Below, piece after piece: positions 18,652 through 26,414 of a stretch of 64,000 nucleotides of DNA. The stretch lies in the NCBI RefSeq assembly GCF_020731145.1, contig NZ_JAJFZN010000001.1, positions 1 to 64,000 of the forward strand. Direction: 5' to 3'. The notes under the pieces are model-generated. The model made no database searches and was not told the origin of the DNA. It was given only the letters and a program-made list of their open reading frames with translations. The number at the start of each line of letters is the position of its first letter. The first letter of the stretch is position 1. The translations under genes and the position numbers were made by a program. This DNA is from Sneathiella sp. HT1-7 (lineage in GTDB: Bacteria; Pseudomonadota; Alphaproteobacteria; Sneathiellales; Sneathiellaceae).

Positions 18652-19884
18652 ATGGCATTGAAAAAATCCCCCCTCGCGCCCGGGGCATTTCCTGACTTAC
18701 CGGAAATTTCTGGTGTTAGATTTGCAAGTGGCAACTCCGGTATGCGCTATAAAGGGCGCGACGATGTCATGCTGGCAGAGTTTGACCCCGAGACAACTGT
18801 TGCTGGCGTCTTCACGAAAAATGCCATGCCCGGTGCTCCCGTTGACTGGGGACGGAAAATACTTCCCGCGGGACAGGCACGCGGACTTGTTGTTAATGCT
18901 GGAATAGCGAACGTCTTTACCGGTGCTGCAGGCAAAAAGACGGTGGAAGATACCGCCGCCACCGCCGCACAATTGCTGAACGCCTCACCTGAACATATCT
19001 ACGTTGCCTCCACGGGTGTGATCGGCGACCTTGTTCCGACCGAGAAAATAACAAATCTGCTACCTCGCCTCGCAGAAGACCTTTCAGCGGATGCCGGCGA
19101 AGCCGCCGCGAATTGCATTTTAACAACTGATACATTTGCGAAAGGCGCTGTCGCTACCGCAAAAATTGGTGACAGGTTAGTTACGATTAGCGGCTTTGCT
19201 AAAGGATCAGGCATGATCGCCCCCGATATGGCGACGATGCTTGCTTTTCTGTTTACAGACGCGGCGGTCCCTGCGCCAATCCTTCAGCAGCTATTGAGCG
19301 AAGCGAATGAGAAAAGCTTTAATTGCGTCACGGTCGATTCTGATACGTCAACAAGCGACACTGTTCTGGTTTTCGCTACCGGACGTGCGCAGAACGAAAT
19401 ACCCGCAACCGCGATGGATGGCAGCCTTGGCGACTTTAAACGCGCCTTGCTTGATGTGATGGCAAACCTCGCCCAGCAAGTTGCGAGAGACGGCGAAGGG
19501 GCCAGCAAGTTTATTACCGTCAAAGTCACCGGCGCAGAAAGCGATGCATCGGCCAAGACAATTGCGCTGGCCATTGCGAATTCCCCTCTGGTGAAGACGG
19601 CTATCGCGGGCGAAGATGCCAACTGGGGCCGGATTATCATGGCTGTGGGAAAATCAGGAGAAAAAGCCAATCGCGACAAAATGAGCCTTGAAATCGGAGG
19701 TGTTATCATTGCCGAAAATGGCGCTCGCGCCACGACATATCAAGAAGAAGACGTCATACCTCACATGACAGGCACGGAAATCGAGATAGACGTTGATGTA
19801 GCGGTCGGCGACGGAAGTGCCTTCGCTTGGACCTGCGATCTCACCCATGGTTATATCGAGATCAATGCCGATTACCGAAGCTAA
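18652..19884 (+). CDS. argJ: Bifunctional glutamate N-acetyltransferase / amino-acid acetyltransferase ArgJ
   Basis: Transfers acetyl from N-acetylornithine to glutamate in the cyclic arginine pathway. It is made as a precursor that cuts itself before the nucleophilic Thr in the motif MATML (GMIAPDMATMLAFLFTDA), giving alpha and beta chains. The beta-chain motif VDSDTSTSDT and the C-terminal HGYIEINADYRS are present. Start ATG 18652 (MALKKSPLAPGAFPDLP) gives 410 residues. One unusual change: the usual N-A/S-G-N-A-N segment reads NAGIANVFTG. A Nudix gene follows after four bases. Confidence 0.94.
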   Translation: MALKKSPLAPGAFPDLPEISGVRFASGNSGMRYKGRDDVMLAEFDPETTVAGVFTKNAMPGAPVDWGRKILPAGQARGLVVNAGIANVFTGAAGKKTVEDTAATAAQLLNASPEHIYVASTGVIGDLVPTEKITNLLPRLAEDLSADAGEAAANCILTTDTFAKGAVATAKIGDRLVTISGFAKGSGMIAPDMATMLAFLFTDAAVPAPILQQLLSEANEKSFNCVTVDSDTSTSDTVLVFATGRAQNEIPATAMDGSLGDFKRALLDVMANLAQQVARDGEGASKFITVKVTGAESDASAKTIALAIANSPLVKTAIAGEDANWGRIIMAVGKSGEKANRDKMSLEIGGVIIAENGARATTYQEEDVIPHMTGTEIEIDVDVAVGDGSAFAWTCDLTHGYIEINADYRS

Positions 19885-19888
19885 TCCG

Positions 19889-20299
19889 ATGATGACTTCC
19901 AGACCGACAATCCTCGTGGCCGCCGTCGCCCTTGTGGATGATGAGAATCGCGTCCTCATTGCCCAGCGCCCCGAAGGCAAGAGTATGGCCGGGCTTTGGG
20001 AATTTCCGGGAGGCAAGGTTGAGCCCGGGGAAACACCAGAGATCGCTCTGATCCGTGAACTACAGGAAGAACTCGCCATCGATGTGACGGAGGCCTGCCT
20101 TGCCCCCTTTACTTTCGCCAGCCATCTTTATGAGAAATTCCATCTATTGATGCCGCTTTATGTTTGTCGCCGCTGGCACGGCATACCAAGTCCGGCGGAA
20201 GGGCAAACCCTTAAATGGGTGCGCGCCAATCGGCTTAATGAGTATGAGATGCCGCCAGCCGATGTCCCGCTGATCGCGATGCTGCGAGATTTACTTTAA
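19889..20299 (+). CDS. mutT: Nudix hydrolase, MutT-like (8-oxo-dGTP diphosphatase)
   Basis: Hydrolyses oxidised nucleoside triphosphates to keep them out of DNA. The complete Nudix box runs from GGKVEPGETPE through IALIRELQEELAI with all metal-binding glutamates. The short protein (136 residues) with the PEGKSMAGLWEFPGGK segment is typical of MutT. The start chosen is the ATG at 19889, four bases after the argJ stop. An in-frame ATG at 19865 inside argJ is possible. The argJ-mutT order is common in Alphaproteobacteria. Confidence 0.9.
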   Translation: MMTSRPTILVAAVALVDDENRVLIAQRPEGKSMAGLWEFPGGKVEPGETPEIALIRELQEELAIDVTEACLAPFTFASHLYEKFHLLMPLYVCRRWHGIPSPAEGQTLKWVRANRLNEYEMPPADVPLIAMLRDLL

Positions 20300-20327
20300 G
20301 ACAAACGGTCGATTAGAGCAGAGAATC

Positions 20328-20371
20328 AAAAAGGTCGGCATTTGGACTTTCTCCTCATCCAAAAGCCGACC
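20328..20371 (-). terminator. Terminator hairpin downstream of the MarR-like gene
   Basis: GGTCGGCATTTGGA (20333-20346) pairs with TCCAAAAGCCGACC (20358-20371), with a single A-A mismatch. On the minus strand it is followed by TTTTTGATT, so it acts for leftward transcripts, although it lies 140 bases after the MarR-like stop. Confidence 0.65.
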
Positions 20372-20512
20372 CGAGCAACCTAACTCTCCCTAAAAAGAGC
20401 CAGAACTCCGGGCAGGCACCAACTCACCCGTCGTTCCTTCTAGGTGTACAAAGGAAATTACAAACAAAAATGCTTGCTATGGCAACTGTTTTTATTGCCA
20501 CTAGTGGTCAGG

Positions 20513-20923
20513 TTAACCCTTCGCCTTTTGAAGTTGCCGTGCCACTTCTAGAATAAGATCTCGAGTTTCTTCATACATATCAATGGATAGGTCTGTATAT
20601 TCCTGGGTCGGTTTCACTAGGGTGCGACGGAGATCATTCTCATCTCTTTCAAGCACGACCTGTTCTTTCGTCACCATTTTTTGAAGGGTTTTTTGCAGGC
20701 TGGAACGGCCAAGGCCTGTAACCGAAGCCAGTGTTTCCAGATCAATCTCCTTCTGAGTGATACGACGATAACTAAGCGCCAAGCCAACAAGATAACGATT
20801 TTTTGATGGCTCGGGATCCCGTCGCGCCCGAATGGTCCGAATTTCAGCCCAGAAATCGCTCAGAACCCTATACTCTTCGGCGTTTAATTTCCGCCCACCC
20901 AGAATTTCTTCAATTGTACGCAT
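20513..20923 (-). CDS. MarR-like winged-helix transcriptional regulator
   Basis: A 136-residue protein with a predicted winged helix-turn-helix: ITQKEIDLETLASVTGLGRS forms the helix-turn-helix, SSLQKTLQKMVTKEQV the recognition helix, and ERDENDLRRTLVKPT the wing, followed by a C-terminal dimerisation helix. This is the MarR pattern. Ligand and targets are unknown. The ATG at 20923 is used; the frame also has an ATG at 20953. The neighbours (Nudix gene and a methyltransferase) give no strong hint about the regulon. Confidence 0.7.
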   Translation of the reverse strand: MRTIEEILGGRKLNAEEYRVLSDFWAEIRTIRARRDPEPSKNRYLVGLALSYRRITQKEIDLETLASVTGLGRSSLQKTLQKMVTKEQVVLERDENDLRRTLVKPTQEYTDLSIDMYEETRDLILEVARQLQKAKG

Positions 20924-21040
20924 ATAAACACCGCTCGTGATCAGACATTGCATTAAATATGGATAACACTATCCGGTCACTTAGCTGCGAATCACAACCG
21001 TTACCAAGTAAAATATTTCTTTTGTCGCATTCCGGAAAAG

Positions 21041-21937
21041 TTACTTTTCCAAATAATCCCTGAGATTAGCCTTCGCACTACCGCGAGCAATCGGCTTTTG
21101 CTGGCTTTCATGGGGTGCCCAGCCAGACATATAGATAATCTGGAATGTCGCAGGAATGCGCCCATCCGCATCCGCATAATTCTCAATATACAGTTCCGCG
21201 GTACGGAGCATTATCCGACGCTGTGTAAAATGTTTCTGCCGCGAGATGAGAGCGTTTGTTTCTCCCAAGCCGCGCAACTCATGCATCAACGCAAAAGGAT
21301 GTTCATACTTCAGCGTTATTAAATCAGTATCCGTGACCGGAAGGGCCAAACCAGCCCGCTGAAGCAGGGACCCGGCATCCTTGATCTCGGTAAAGGGGGA
21401 AATACGAGGACTAACACCGCCCGTGATTTCAGATTCCGCCTCGATCAGACAGGCCTTCAACTCCTGTAAACTTTCAATTCCAAACAGCGCCCCAAGAAAA
21501 AGCCCGTTTGGTTTCAGCGATCTTGCCGCTTGTGACAGCGCACCGGGCAGGTCATTCGTCCAATGAAGACCAAGGACACTACCCACAAGATCGAATGAGT
21601 TTTCCTTGAACGGAAGAAATTCTTCATCGGCCACAATGGCAGCGTTTGTCGCGTTATCCAGCATTGCCTCTGTAAGGTCGGTACGAATAACCCTGTCCGC
21701 CTTTTTCATCGCAATTAGCTTTTCACCGAACACACCATCCCGTCCGCCAAGATCTAGCGCGAGACTGAAGGAATGATTGATATCGAGTAGCCGTTCCGCG
21801 AGCCGTTCCGCCACTTCGTTGAATAAAAATCGGTGATGCGGCCAATCGAGCTCAGCCGCGCGACGACGATGCTCAGCGACCAGTGTGCGATCAAAAAGGA
21901 TCTGTTCAGGTGGAAGATGTGGTATTGTTCTTTTCAT
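21041..21937 (-). CDS. Class I SAM-dependent methyltransferase, NDUFAF5/BioC-like
   Basis: A 298-residue methyltransferase. The N-terminal helical segment (ILFDRTLVAEHRRRAA) is followed by the SAM-binding motif LDLGGRDGVFGEKL, and the later VGSVLGLHWTNDLPGALSQ matches the NDUFAF5 family. In mitochondria this family modifies an Arg of a complex I subunit. The bacterial homologues are conserved beside comF, as here where the two genes are divergent. The usual GCG of motif I is replaced by GRD. A role in complex I assembly is inferred from family only. Confidence 0.82.
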   Translation of the reverse strand: MKRTIPHLPPEQILFDRTLVAEHRRRAAELDWPHHRFLFNEVAERLAERLLDINHSFSLALDLGGRDGVFGEKLIAMKKADRVIRTDLTEAMLDNATNAAIVADEEFLPFKENSFDLVGSVLGLHWTNDLPGALSQAARSLKPNGLFLGALFGIESLQELKACLIEAESEITGGVSPRISPFTEIKDAGSLLQRAGLALPVTDTDLITLKYEHPFALMHELRGLGETNALISRQKHFTQRRIMLRTAELYIENYADADGRIPATFQIIYMSGWAPHESQQKPIARGSAKANLRDYLEK

Positions 21938-22049
21938 TTTGCGTTTATGGCACCTTCACTCTGCGGAAACAATCATGGACATAAATTAGCAAGTTTTTCG
22001 AACCAACTAATCATATTGATTTGATCATATTTGCCTTATACTCTCGGAT

Positions 22050-22814
22050 ATGAGCCTCTCCGCCACTACGCGCCTACTCACGCAGCTACAGAAAACGGCC
22101 CTGGACGCAATTTTCCCGCCAGGATGCGTTAGCTGTGCAGAACCGATTGATACACCTGGCAATCTATGTGGTCGCTGCTGGCCGGAGATGACATATATAT
22201 CCGCACCCTATTGCGATATATGCGGCTTCCCGTTTGAGTATGATGCAGGCGATGGCTTCGTTTGCGCGACTTGCCTTAGACAACCACCTGTGTTTGCAAG
22301 AGCCCGCGCCGTCCTTAAATATGATGACGCAAGCCGAGACATGATCCTGGGATACAAGCATTCTGACCAGACAAATCGCGCGCCAACCTTTGCAAACTGG
22401 ATGTCGCGCGCTGGGGCTGAACTCATCAACGACTGCGACGTCATTTGCCCTGTTCCCTTGCATCATAAAAGACTGATCAAGCGCCGCTTTAACCAATCGG
22501 CCCTGCTGGCAGGTGAAATCGGAAAACTTAATGACAAGCCGGTCATTCATGATTTACTCACGAGAAAACGCCCTACAAAATCCCAGGGAGGATTGAGCGC
22601 AAAAGCACGCCTGCGGAATGTACGGGGTGTGTTTGAAATTACTCCCGCCCGAAAAAACTCACTGGACGGAACAGTCGTGCTATTGATCGATGATGTTTTA
22701 ACTACTGGTGCGACTGTCAACGCCTGTAGCAGGAGCCTCATAGAGGGAGGTGCTGCAAAAGTTGATGTTCTGACCTTCAGCCGGGTTGTTCGCGCCTCAA
22801 ACACGGCTATATAG
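22050..22814 (+). CDS. comF: ComF family protein (double zinc ribbon phosphoribosyltransferase)
   Basis: N-terminal double zinc ribbon (CVSC, CGRC, CDIC and CATC pairs between residues about 25-80), followed by a phosphoribosyltransferase fold with the PRPP-binding motif LLIDDVLTTGAT. The family is named for DNA uptake in naturally competent bacteria, where ComFC helps import single-stranded DNA. In Alphaproteobacteria its role is less clear. Length 254 residues. First gene of a rightward run comF-grxC-Nit2 with short gaps. Confidence 0.9.
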   Translation: MSLSATTRLLTQLQKTALDAIFPPGCVSCAEPIDTPGNLCGRCWPEMTYISAPYCDICGFPFEYDAGDGFVCATCLRQPPVFARARAVLKYDDASRDMILGYKHSDQTNRAPTFANWMSRAGAELINDCDVICPVPLHHKRLIKRRFNQSALLAGEIGKLNDKPVIHDLLTRKRPTKSQGGLSAKARLRNVRGVFEITPARKNSLDGTVVLLIDDVLTTGATVNACSRSLIEGGAAKVDVLTFSRVVRASNTAI

Positions 22815-22859
22815 TACGAACAAGGGCGCGTAAAATTCTCTTAAGTAAAGAAGTAACCC

Positions 22860-23120
22860 ATGAAAAATGTTGAAATATATACAACGATGTTTTGTCCCTT
22901 CTGCTCGCGTGCGAAGAAGCTACTCAAAAGCAAAGGCGTGAATTATAAAGAGATAGATGTCACAGTCGCGGGCGATCTTCGCGAAGAAATGACAAAGCGC
23001 GCGGGCGGCGCATATACTGTCCCGCAGATATTTGTCGATGGCGATCATATTGGCGATAGCGACTATATCCATATGCTTGATGCAAATGGAAAACTTGATA
23101 AAGTTTTGGGGATTAACTGA
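22860..23120 (+). CDS. grxC: Glutaredoxin 3
   Basis: A small thiol-disulfide oxidoreductase that reduces disulfides and mixed glutathione disulfides in the cytoplasm. Active site CPFC at residues 12-15, the TVPQIF cis-proline motif and GDSDYIHMLD at the C-terminal glutathione site. Length 86 residues. It lies between comF (45 bases upstream) and the Nit2-type amidase (18 bases downstream), the conserved alphaproteobacterial order. Confidence 0.95.
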   Translation: MKNVEIYTTMFCPFCSRAKKLLKSKGVNYKEIDVTVAGDLREEMTKRAGGAYTVPQIFVDGDHIGDSDYIHMLDANGKLDKVLGIN

Positions 23121-23138
23121 CCCCGAAGGGAGAGAAAG

Positions 23139-23993
23139 ATGTCATCGTTTACGGCAGCATGCGTGCAAATGACGAGCAAGGGCAACGTTCAGGAAAACCT
23201 TTATCTTGCGACGGCCCTGATTAGAGAGGCCGCAAGCGCCGGAGCGGACTTTATCGCAACGCCTGAGGTTACCAACATGCTGGAACCTCATAAGTCAGAA
23301 GCCCGTGCCAAGGCCCAATTTCAGGAAAATGATATCACCCTCAAGGCTTTTCGTGCCCTCGCGGAAGAAACTGGAAAGTGGATTCTCGCAGGTTCCCTTG
23401 TGATCAAAAACCCGGATGATGATCGCCTCGCCAACCGCTCTTTCCTGATACGCCCTGACGGGGACATAGCGGCGCAGTATGACAAGATCCATATGTTCGA
23501 CGTAGAATTGGATACAGGAGAATCTCACAAAGAAAGTCGTGCTTATGCACCGGGCGATGCGGCACAACTGGCTGAAACGACGTGGGGCATGTTTGGAATG
23601 TCAGTCTGCTATGATGTGCGCTTTCCTCATTTGTACCAAAAACTTGCCCTTGCCGGCGCGGGTGTGTTGACAGTGCCGGCGGCCTTTACCGCAACGACGG
23701 GAGAAGCACATTGGCATATCCTTCTCCGCGCCCGGGCAATTGAAAACGGTGCGTTTGTGATAGCCCCGGCTCAATGCGGCCAGCATACAGAGAAACGACA
23801 CACCTATGGCCACTCATTGATTATCGACCCATGGGGCAAGATTCTGGCGGAAGCCGGAGAAGAACCCGGGTTTGTTACGGCTGAGATCAACATGGCAGAG
23901 GTCACCAGACGGCGGCAACAAATCCCGAATTTGCGAAATATCCGGGATTTTTCCATGCACGCTCCTGACTCGGTTGCGGACGCAGCAGAATAG
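23139..23993 (+). CDS. Carbon-nitrogen hydrolase, Nit1/Nit2-type (deaminated glutathione amidase-like)
   Basis: Nitrilase-superfamily amidase with the catalytic triad visible: E43 (TPEVTNML), K115 (YDKIHMFD) and C156 (MSVCYDVRFPHLY). Nit1/Nit2 members repair deaminated glutathione or act as omega-amidases, and the link to grxC supports a glutathione-related substrate. Length 284 residues. A GGGAGAGAAAG ribosome site precedes the ATG. It converges with a methyltransferase gene whose stop is two bases away. Confidence 0.88.
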   Translation: MSSFTAACVQMTSKGNVQENLYLATALIREAASAGADFIATPEVTNMLEPHKSEARAKAQFQENDITLKAFRALAEETGKWILAGSLVIKNPDDDRLANRSFLIRPDGDIAAQYDKIHMFDVELDTGESHKESRAYAPGDAAQLAETTWGMFGMSVCYDVRFPHLYQKLALAGAGVLTVPAAFTATTGEAHWHILLRARAIENGAFVIAPAQCGQHTEKRHTYGHSLIIDPWGKILAEAGEEPGFVTAEINMAEVTRRRQQIPNLRNIRDFSMHAPDSVADAAE

Positions 23994-23995
23994 CC

Positions 23996-24508
23996 CTACT
24001 CAATCGGCTTTCGGGCGACGATGGATTGACGGCAAGCAGGGGTTGGCACGTCTACGCGCCCCTCGAAAAAATCAATTACATTGAGGTCACGACTAAAAAC
24101 CTCAGCAAGCTCTCCCGGCGCTAATAGGAAATCTGGATTGCTCGGGCGACCGAATTTTTCATTCCCCCGTGCAAATGTGTCATATAGTAAAATTCCGCCC
24201 GGTGATAGCGCCGCTGCGATATCGGCAAACAATGGTCGCCAAAGATAATTGACTACAACAATACCCGCAAAAGAACCGTTAGAAAATGGCCAACTATTGT
24301 TTTCCAGATCAGCCTGGACAATCGAGAGGCCTTCCCGCCCCTCATAAGCCGCGACAGACGATGTGTCGATGTCAACGGCAGTCACCTTATAGCCGGTCTC
24401 AAGCAGATAAAGGCTATGTCGCCCCCCGCCGCAAGCAAGATCCAGTACTGGCTTTTCCTTTGGTATCAGCTGCGCATATTTCTCGATCCAAGGTGATATA
24501 GCCCGCAT
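23996..24508 (-). CDS. Small class I SAM-dependent methyltransferase
   Basis: A 170-residue methyltransferase with the SAM motif VLDLACGGGRHSLYL, acidic post-I residue TAVDID and a VNYLWRPL segment (motif IV region). It resembles the TehB/SmtA-type branch acting on small molecules or metalloids; the substrate is unknown. A GGGAG ribosome site lies seven bases upstream of the ATG. Convergent with the Nit2-type gene and divergent from the DUF1178 gene. Confidence 0.75.
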   Translation of the reverse strand: MRAISPWIEKYAQLIPKEKPVLDLACGGGRHSLYLLETGYKVTAVDIDTSSVAAYEGREGLSIVQADLENNSWPFSNGSFAGIVVVNYLWRPLFADIAAALSPGGILLYDTFARGNEKFGRPSNPDFLLAPGELAEVFSRDLNVIDFFEGRVDVPTPACRQSIVARKPIE

Positions 24509-24606
24509 GAAACTCCCTTTTCAAACCGATAAGGACTTGTGTTTAACTGGAAAACGATTATCTCTTAATACGTACGGGATTTTCGTTTACATAACAAATT
24601 TTGCGA

Positions 24607-25056
24607 ATGATAAAATACGATCTTAGATGTGAAAACGCCCATGTTTTCGAGGCATGGTTTAAGAACAGCGCCACTTATGACGAGCAGGCTGGCGTTGGGG
24701 ATATTGTGTGCGCCGTGTGCGGATCCACCCACATTGAGAAAGCACCGATGGCTCCTGCCGTTCCGCGCAAAGGCACTTCTTCCCTCTCTAAACGCGAAGA
24801 AACAGCAAAGGCAGAAGCGAATAAAACCGCTATTGCTATGACGGCGCTTCGGCAGCTTCGGCAGCTTCGCAAAAACGTAGAAGAAAATTTTGATTATGTC
24901 GGCCCCCGTTTCGCGGAAGAGGCTCGTAAAATACACTATGGTGAAGTTGAGCAACATGGCATCTACGGAGAGGCCACGCCCGAGGAAAGCAGTGAACTCC
25001 GCGAAGAAGGTGTAGAGGTTGCCGAAATACCTTGGCTACCGACGACCGATGCCTGA
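24607..25056 (+). CDS. DUF1178 family protein
   Basis: Conserved alphaproteobacterial protein of unknown function. The N-terminal signature MIKYDLRCENAHVFEAWF and a CAVCGS zinc-ribbon-like pair define the family. The C-terminal part carries YVGPRFAEEARKIHYGE. The start is ATG 24607; an in-frame TTG two codons upstream has no support. Length 149 residues. Its location after comF-grxC-Nit2 is typical. The cysteine pairs suggest metal binding. Confidence 0.88.
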   Translation: MIKYDLRCENAHVFEAWFKNSATYDEQAGVGDIVCAVCGSTHIEKAPMAPAVPRKGTSSLSKREETAKAEANKTAIAMTALRQLRQLRKNVEENFDYVGPRFAEEARKIHYGEVEQHGIYGEATPEESSELREEGVEVAEIPWLPTTDA

Positions 25057-25076
25057 ACTTTTATACAGATCAAAAT

Positions 25077-25105
25077 AAAAAGGCCCGGAAAGTTCCGGAC
25101 CTTTT
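25077..25105. terminator. Bidirectional terminator between DUF1178 gene and ppiC
   Basis: AAAAGGCCCGGAA (25078-25090) pairs with TTCCGGACCTTTT (25093-25105), with one C-A mismatch and a two-base loop. A-rich and T-rich flanks allow termination from both convergent genes. Confidence 0.75.
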
Positions 25106-25132
25106 GAATGAAACGGGAAACTATAAAGCGGA

Positions 25133-26089
25133 CTATTCAGTCTTGGTTTCTTCCGTTTTGCTTTCTTCCTTATTGCCGTCTTCTTTCGCTTTTTCTTCTT
25201 CAGTCGGCGACATCAGAATAATTGAGGCATCCGCCTTCAATTCTTCAAGCAACTTGTCGATAACAGAGCTACTGGCCTTCGAGCGCAATTCCGCCTCTTT
25301 CTCCTCAAAGGATGGAGCTTCCGTACTCCGCTTGTCTTCAGATTTGATGACATGATATCCGAACTGTGTTTTCACCGGGGTCTTTGTATACTCCCCGGGG
25401 TTTAGGCCAAAAGCGGCATCAGCAAATTCCGGCACCATGCTTCCTTTTGTGAAATAACCTAGGTCGCCGCCATTGGGACCGGACGGACCAGTTGAATATT
25501 CCTTCGCAAGCTCCTCGAAATTGCCGCCATCATCGAGCAATTTAATCATGTCATTAGCTTCTTCTTCAGTCTTGAGCAGAATATGCTTGGCATGAAGCTG
25601 TTCTTCGGGCGTAAAATCGGCAACGCTCTTGTTGTACTCTTCTTTTAAAAGCTCGTCTGTTACCAGTTCATCAATCTTGCTCGTGATGTAAAACTCCTGC
25701 ATCAACTGATTGCGAACCGTGTCCATACGATCCTTAAACTCTTTCTGGTCTCCCATTTTTTCTGCTTCGGCAGCTTGGGAAATTACTTCCATGCTAATCA
25801 TTTGCTGCAGCAATTGATCCTTAATGAATTCCATTGGTGCCTGACGATACTGCGCCGGCAATGAGGCGTAGAGCGCCTGAACATCCGACGACGTGATATT
25901 CTTGCCGTTCACCGTTGCCAGAACTTCACTGTCGGTCTCAGCTGATTTTTCGTCAGCTTTCATCTCTGCGGTCTCAGAGGCAATCATTTCAGCACCAGGC
26001 AATGAACCTCCTTGCGCGCCAACGTAATAGCCAATAACCAGGCAGAGCACTGCAACAACGGCCAGTGAAAAATAATGCAATGATTTCAT
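25133..26089 (-). CDS. Parvulin-type peptidyl-prolyl isomerase (PpiC/PrsA-like)
   Basis: Periplasmic foldase. An N-terminal membrane anchor or signal segment (residues about 5-24) precedes a SurA-N-like helical chaperone region (70-160) and one parvulin domain: QLHAKHILLKTEEEA, GGDLGYFTKGSMVPEF and KTQFGYHVIK (about 170-265). The C-terminus is a charged Lys/Glu tail that is probably disordered. Length 318 residues. Divergent from secA, an arrangement found in many Alphaproteobacteria that links it with folding of exported proteins. Confidence 0.92.
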   Translation of the reverse strand: MKSLHYFSLAVVAVLCLVIGYYVGAQGGSLPGAEMIASETAEMKADEKSAETDSEVLATVNGKNITSSDVQALYASLPAQYRQAPMEFIKDQLLQQMISMEVISQAAEAEKMGDQKEFKDRMDTVRNQLMQEFYITSKIDELVTDELLKEEYNKSVADFTPEEQLHAKHILLKTEEEANDMIKLLDDGGNFEELAKEYSTGPSGPNGGDLGYFTKGSMVPEFADAAFGLNPGEYTKTPVKTQFGYHVIKSEDKRSTEAPSFEEKEAELRSKASSSVIDKLLEELKADASIILMSPTEEEKAKEDGNKEESKTEETKTE

Positions 26090-26273
26090 AATTTTAAAAT
26101 CCTAATTTGTATTTACGCACTCGAATGAGCCAAAGCGGCTTTCCTGCGCGCCAAGAGTTCAAGCGAATATAGTAATATTTCACATCAGAACAACCTTTCT
26201 TCCGGCGGGAGGATTTTTTTCCTTATTTTTGCCATCAAATACGGTGCTTTTCGCCTCTAGCGCGCCGGATAGA

Positions 26274-26302
26274 TTGACATGGCCGCGCTGGCCCCTTATC
26301 TG
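26274..26302 (+). promoter_or_regulatory. Sigma-70-type promoter of secA
   Basis: A perfect -35 box TTGACA (26274-26279) is followed after exactly 17 bases by TATCTG (26297-26302). It lies 113 bases upstream of the secA ATG, leaving an untranslated leader that includes a small open frame. Based on motif match only. Confidence 0.55.
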
Positions 26303-26345
26303 TCAGCATATCCTTTAAAATAGTTTTTTCCTGATAGAAGAGACT

Positions 26346-26408
26346 ATGTTTACATTATGCCTGCGCAAAATCGCGTATCCAGAAAAGCAACCCACGACTG
26401 GAGTTTAG
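26346..26408 (+). CDS. Possible 20-codon leader ORF upstream of secA
   Basis: An ATG at 26346, preceded by the purine-rich AGAAGAG, opens a frame encoding MFTLCLRKIAYPEKQPTTGV and ending in TAG six bases before the secA ATG, in the same frame. It could be a leader peptide that couples or senses SecA activity, as SecM does in E. coli. It has no SecM arrest motif and may be chance. No coding evidence beyond position and ribosome site. Confidence 0.2.
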   Translation: MFTLCLRKIAYPEKQPTTGV

Positions 26409-26414
26409 TCAGAT

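Larger units (their letters stand above)
26090..26414. other. Divergent ppiC-secA intergenic region
   Basis: The 325-base region holds a good secA promoter (26274-26302) and a 20-codon open frame directly upstream of secA (26346-26408). The ppiC-proximal half contains no recognisable gene or repeat; a minus-strand promoter must lie there but no clear motif was assigned. Confidence 0.5.
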
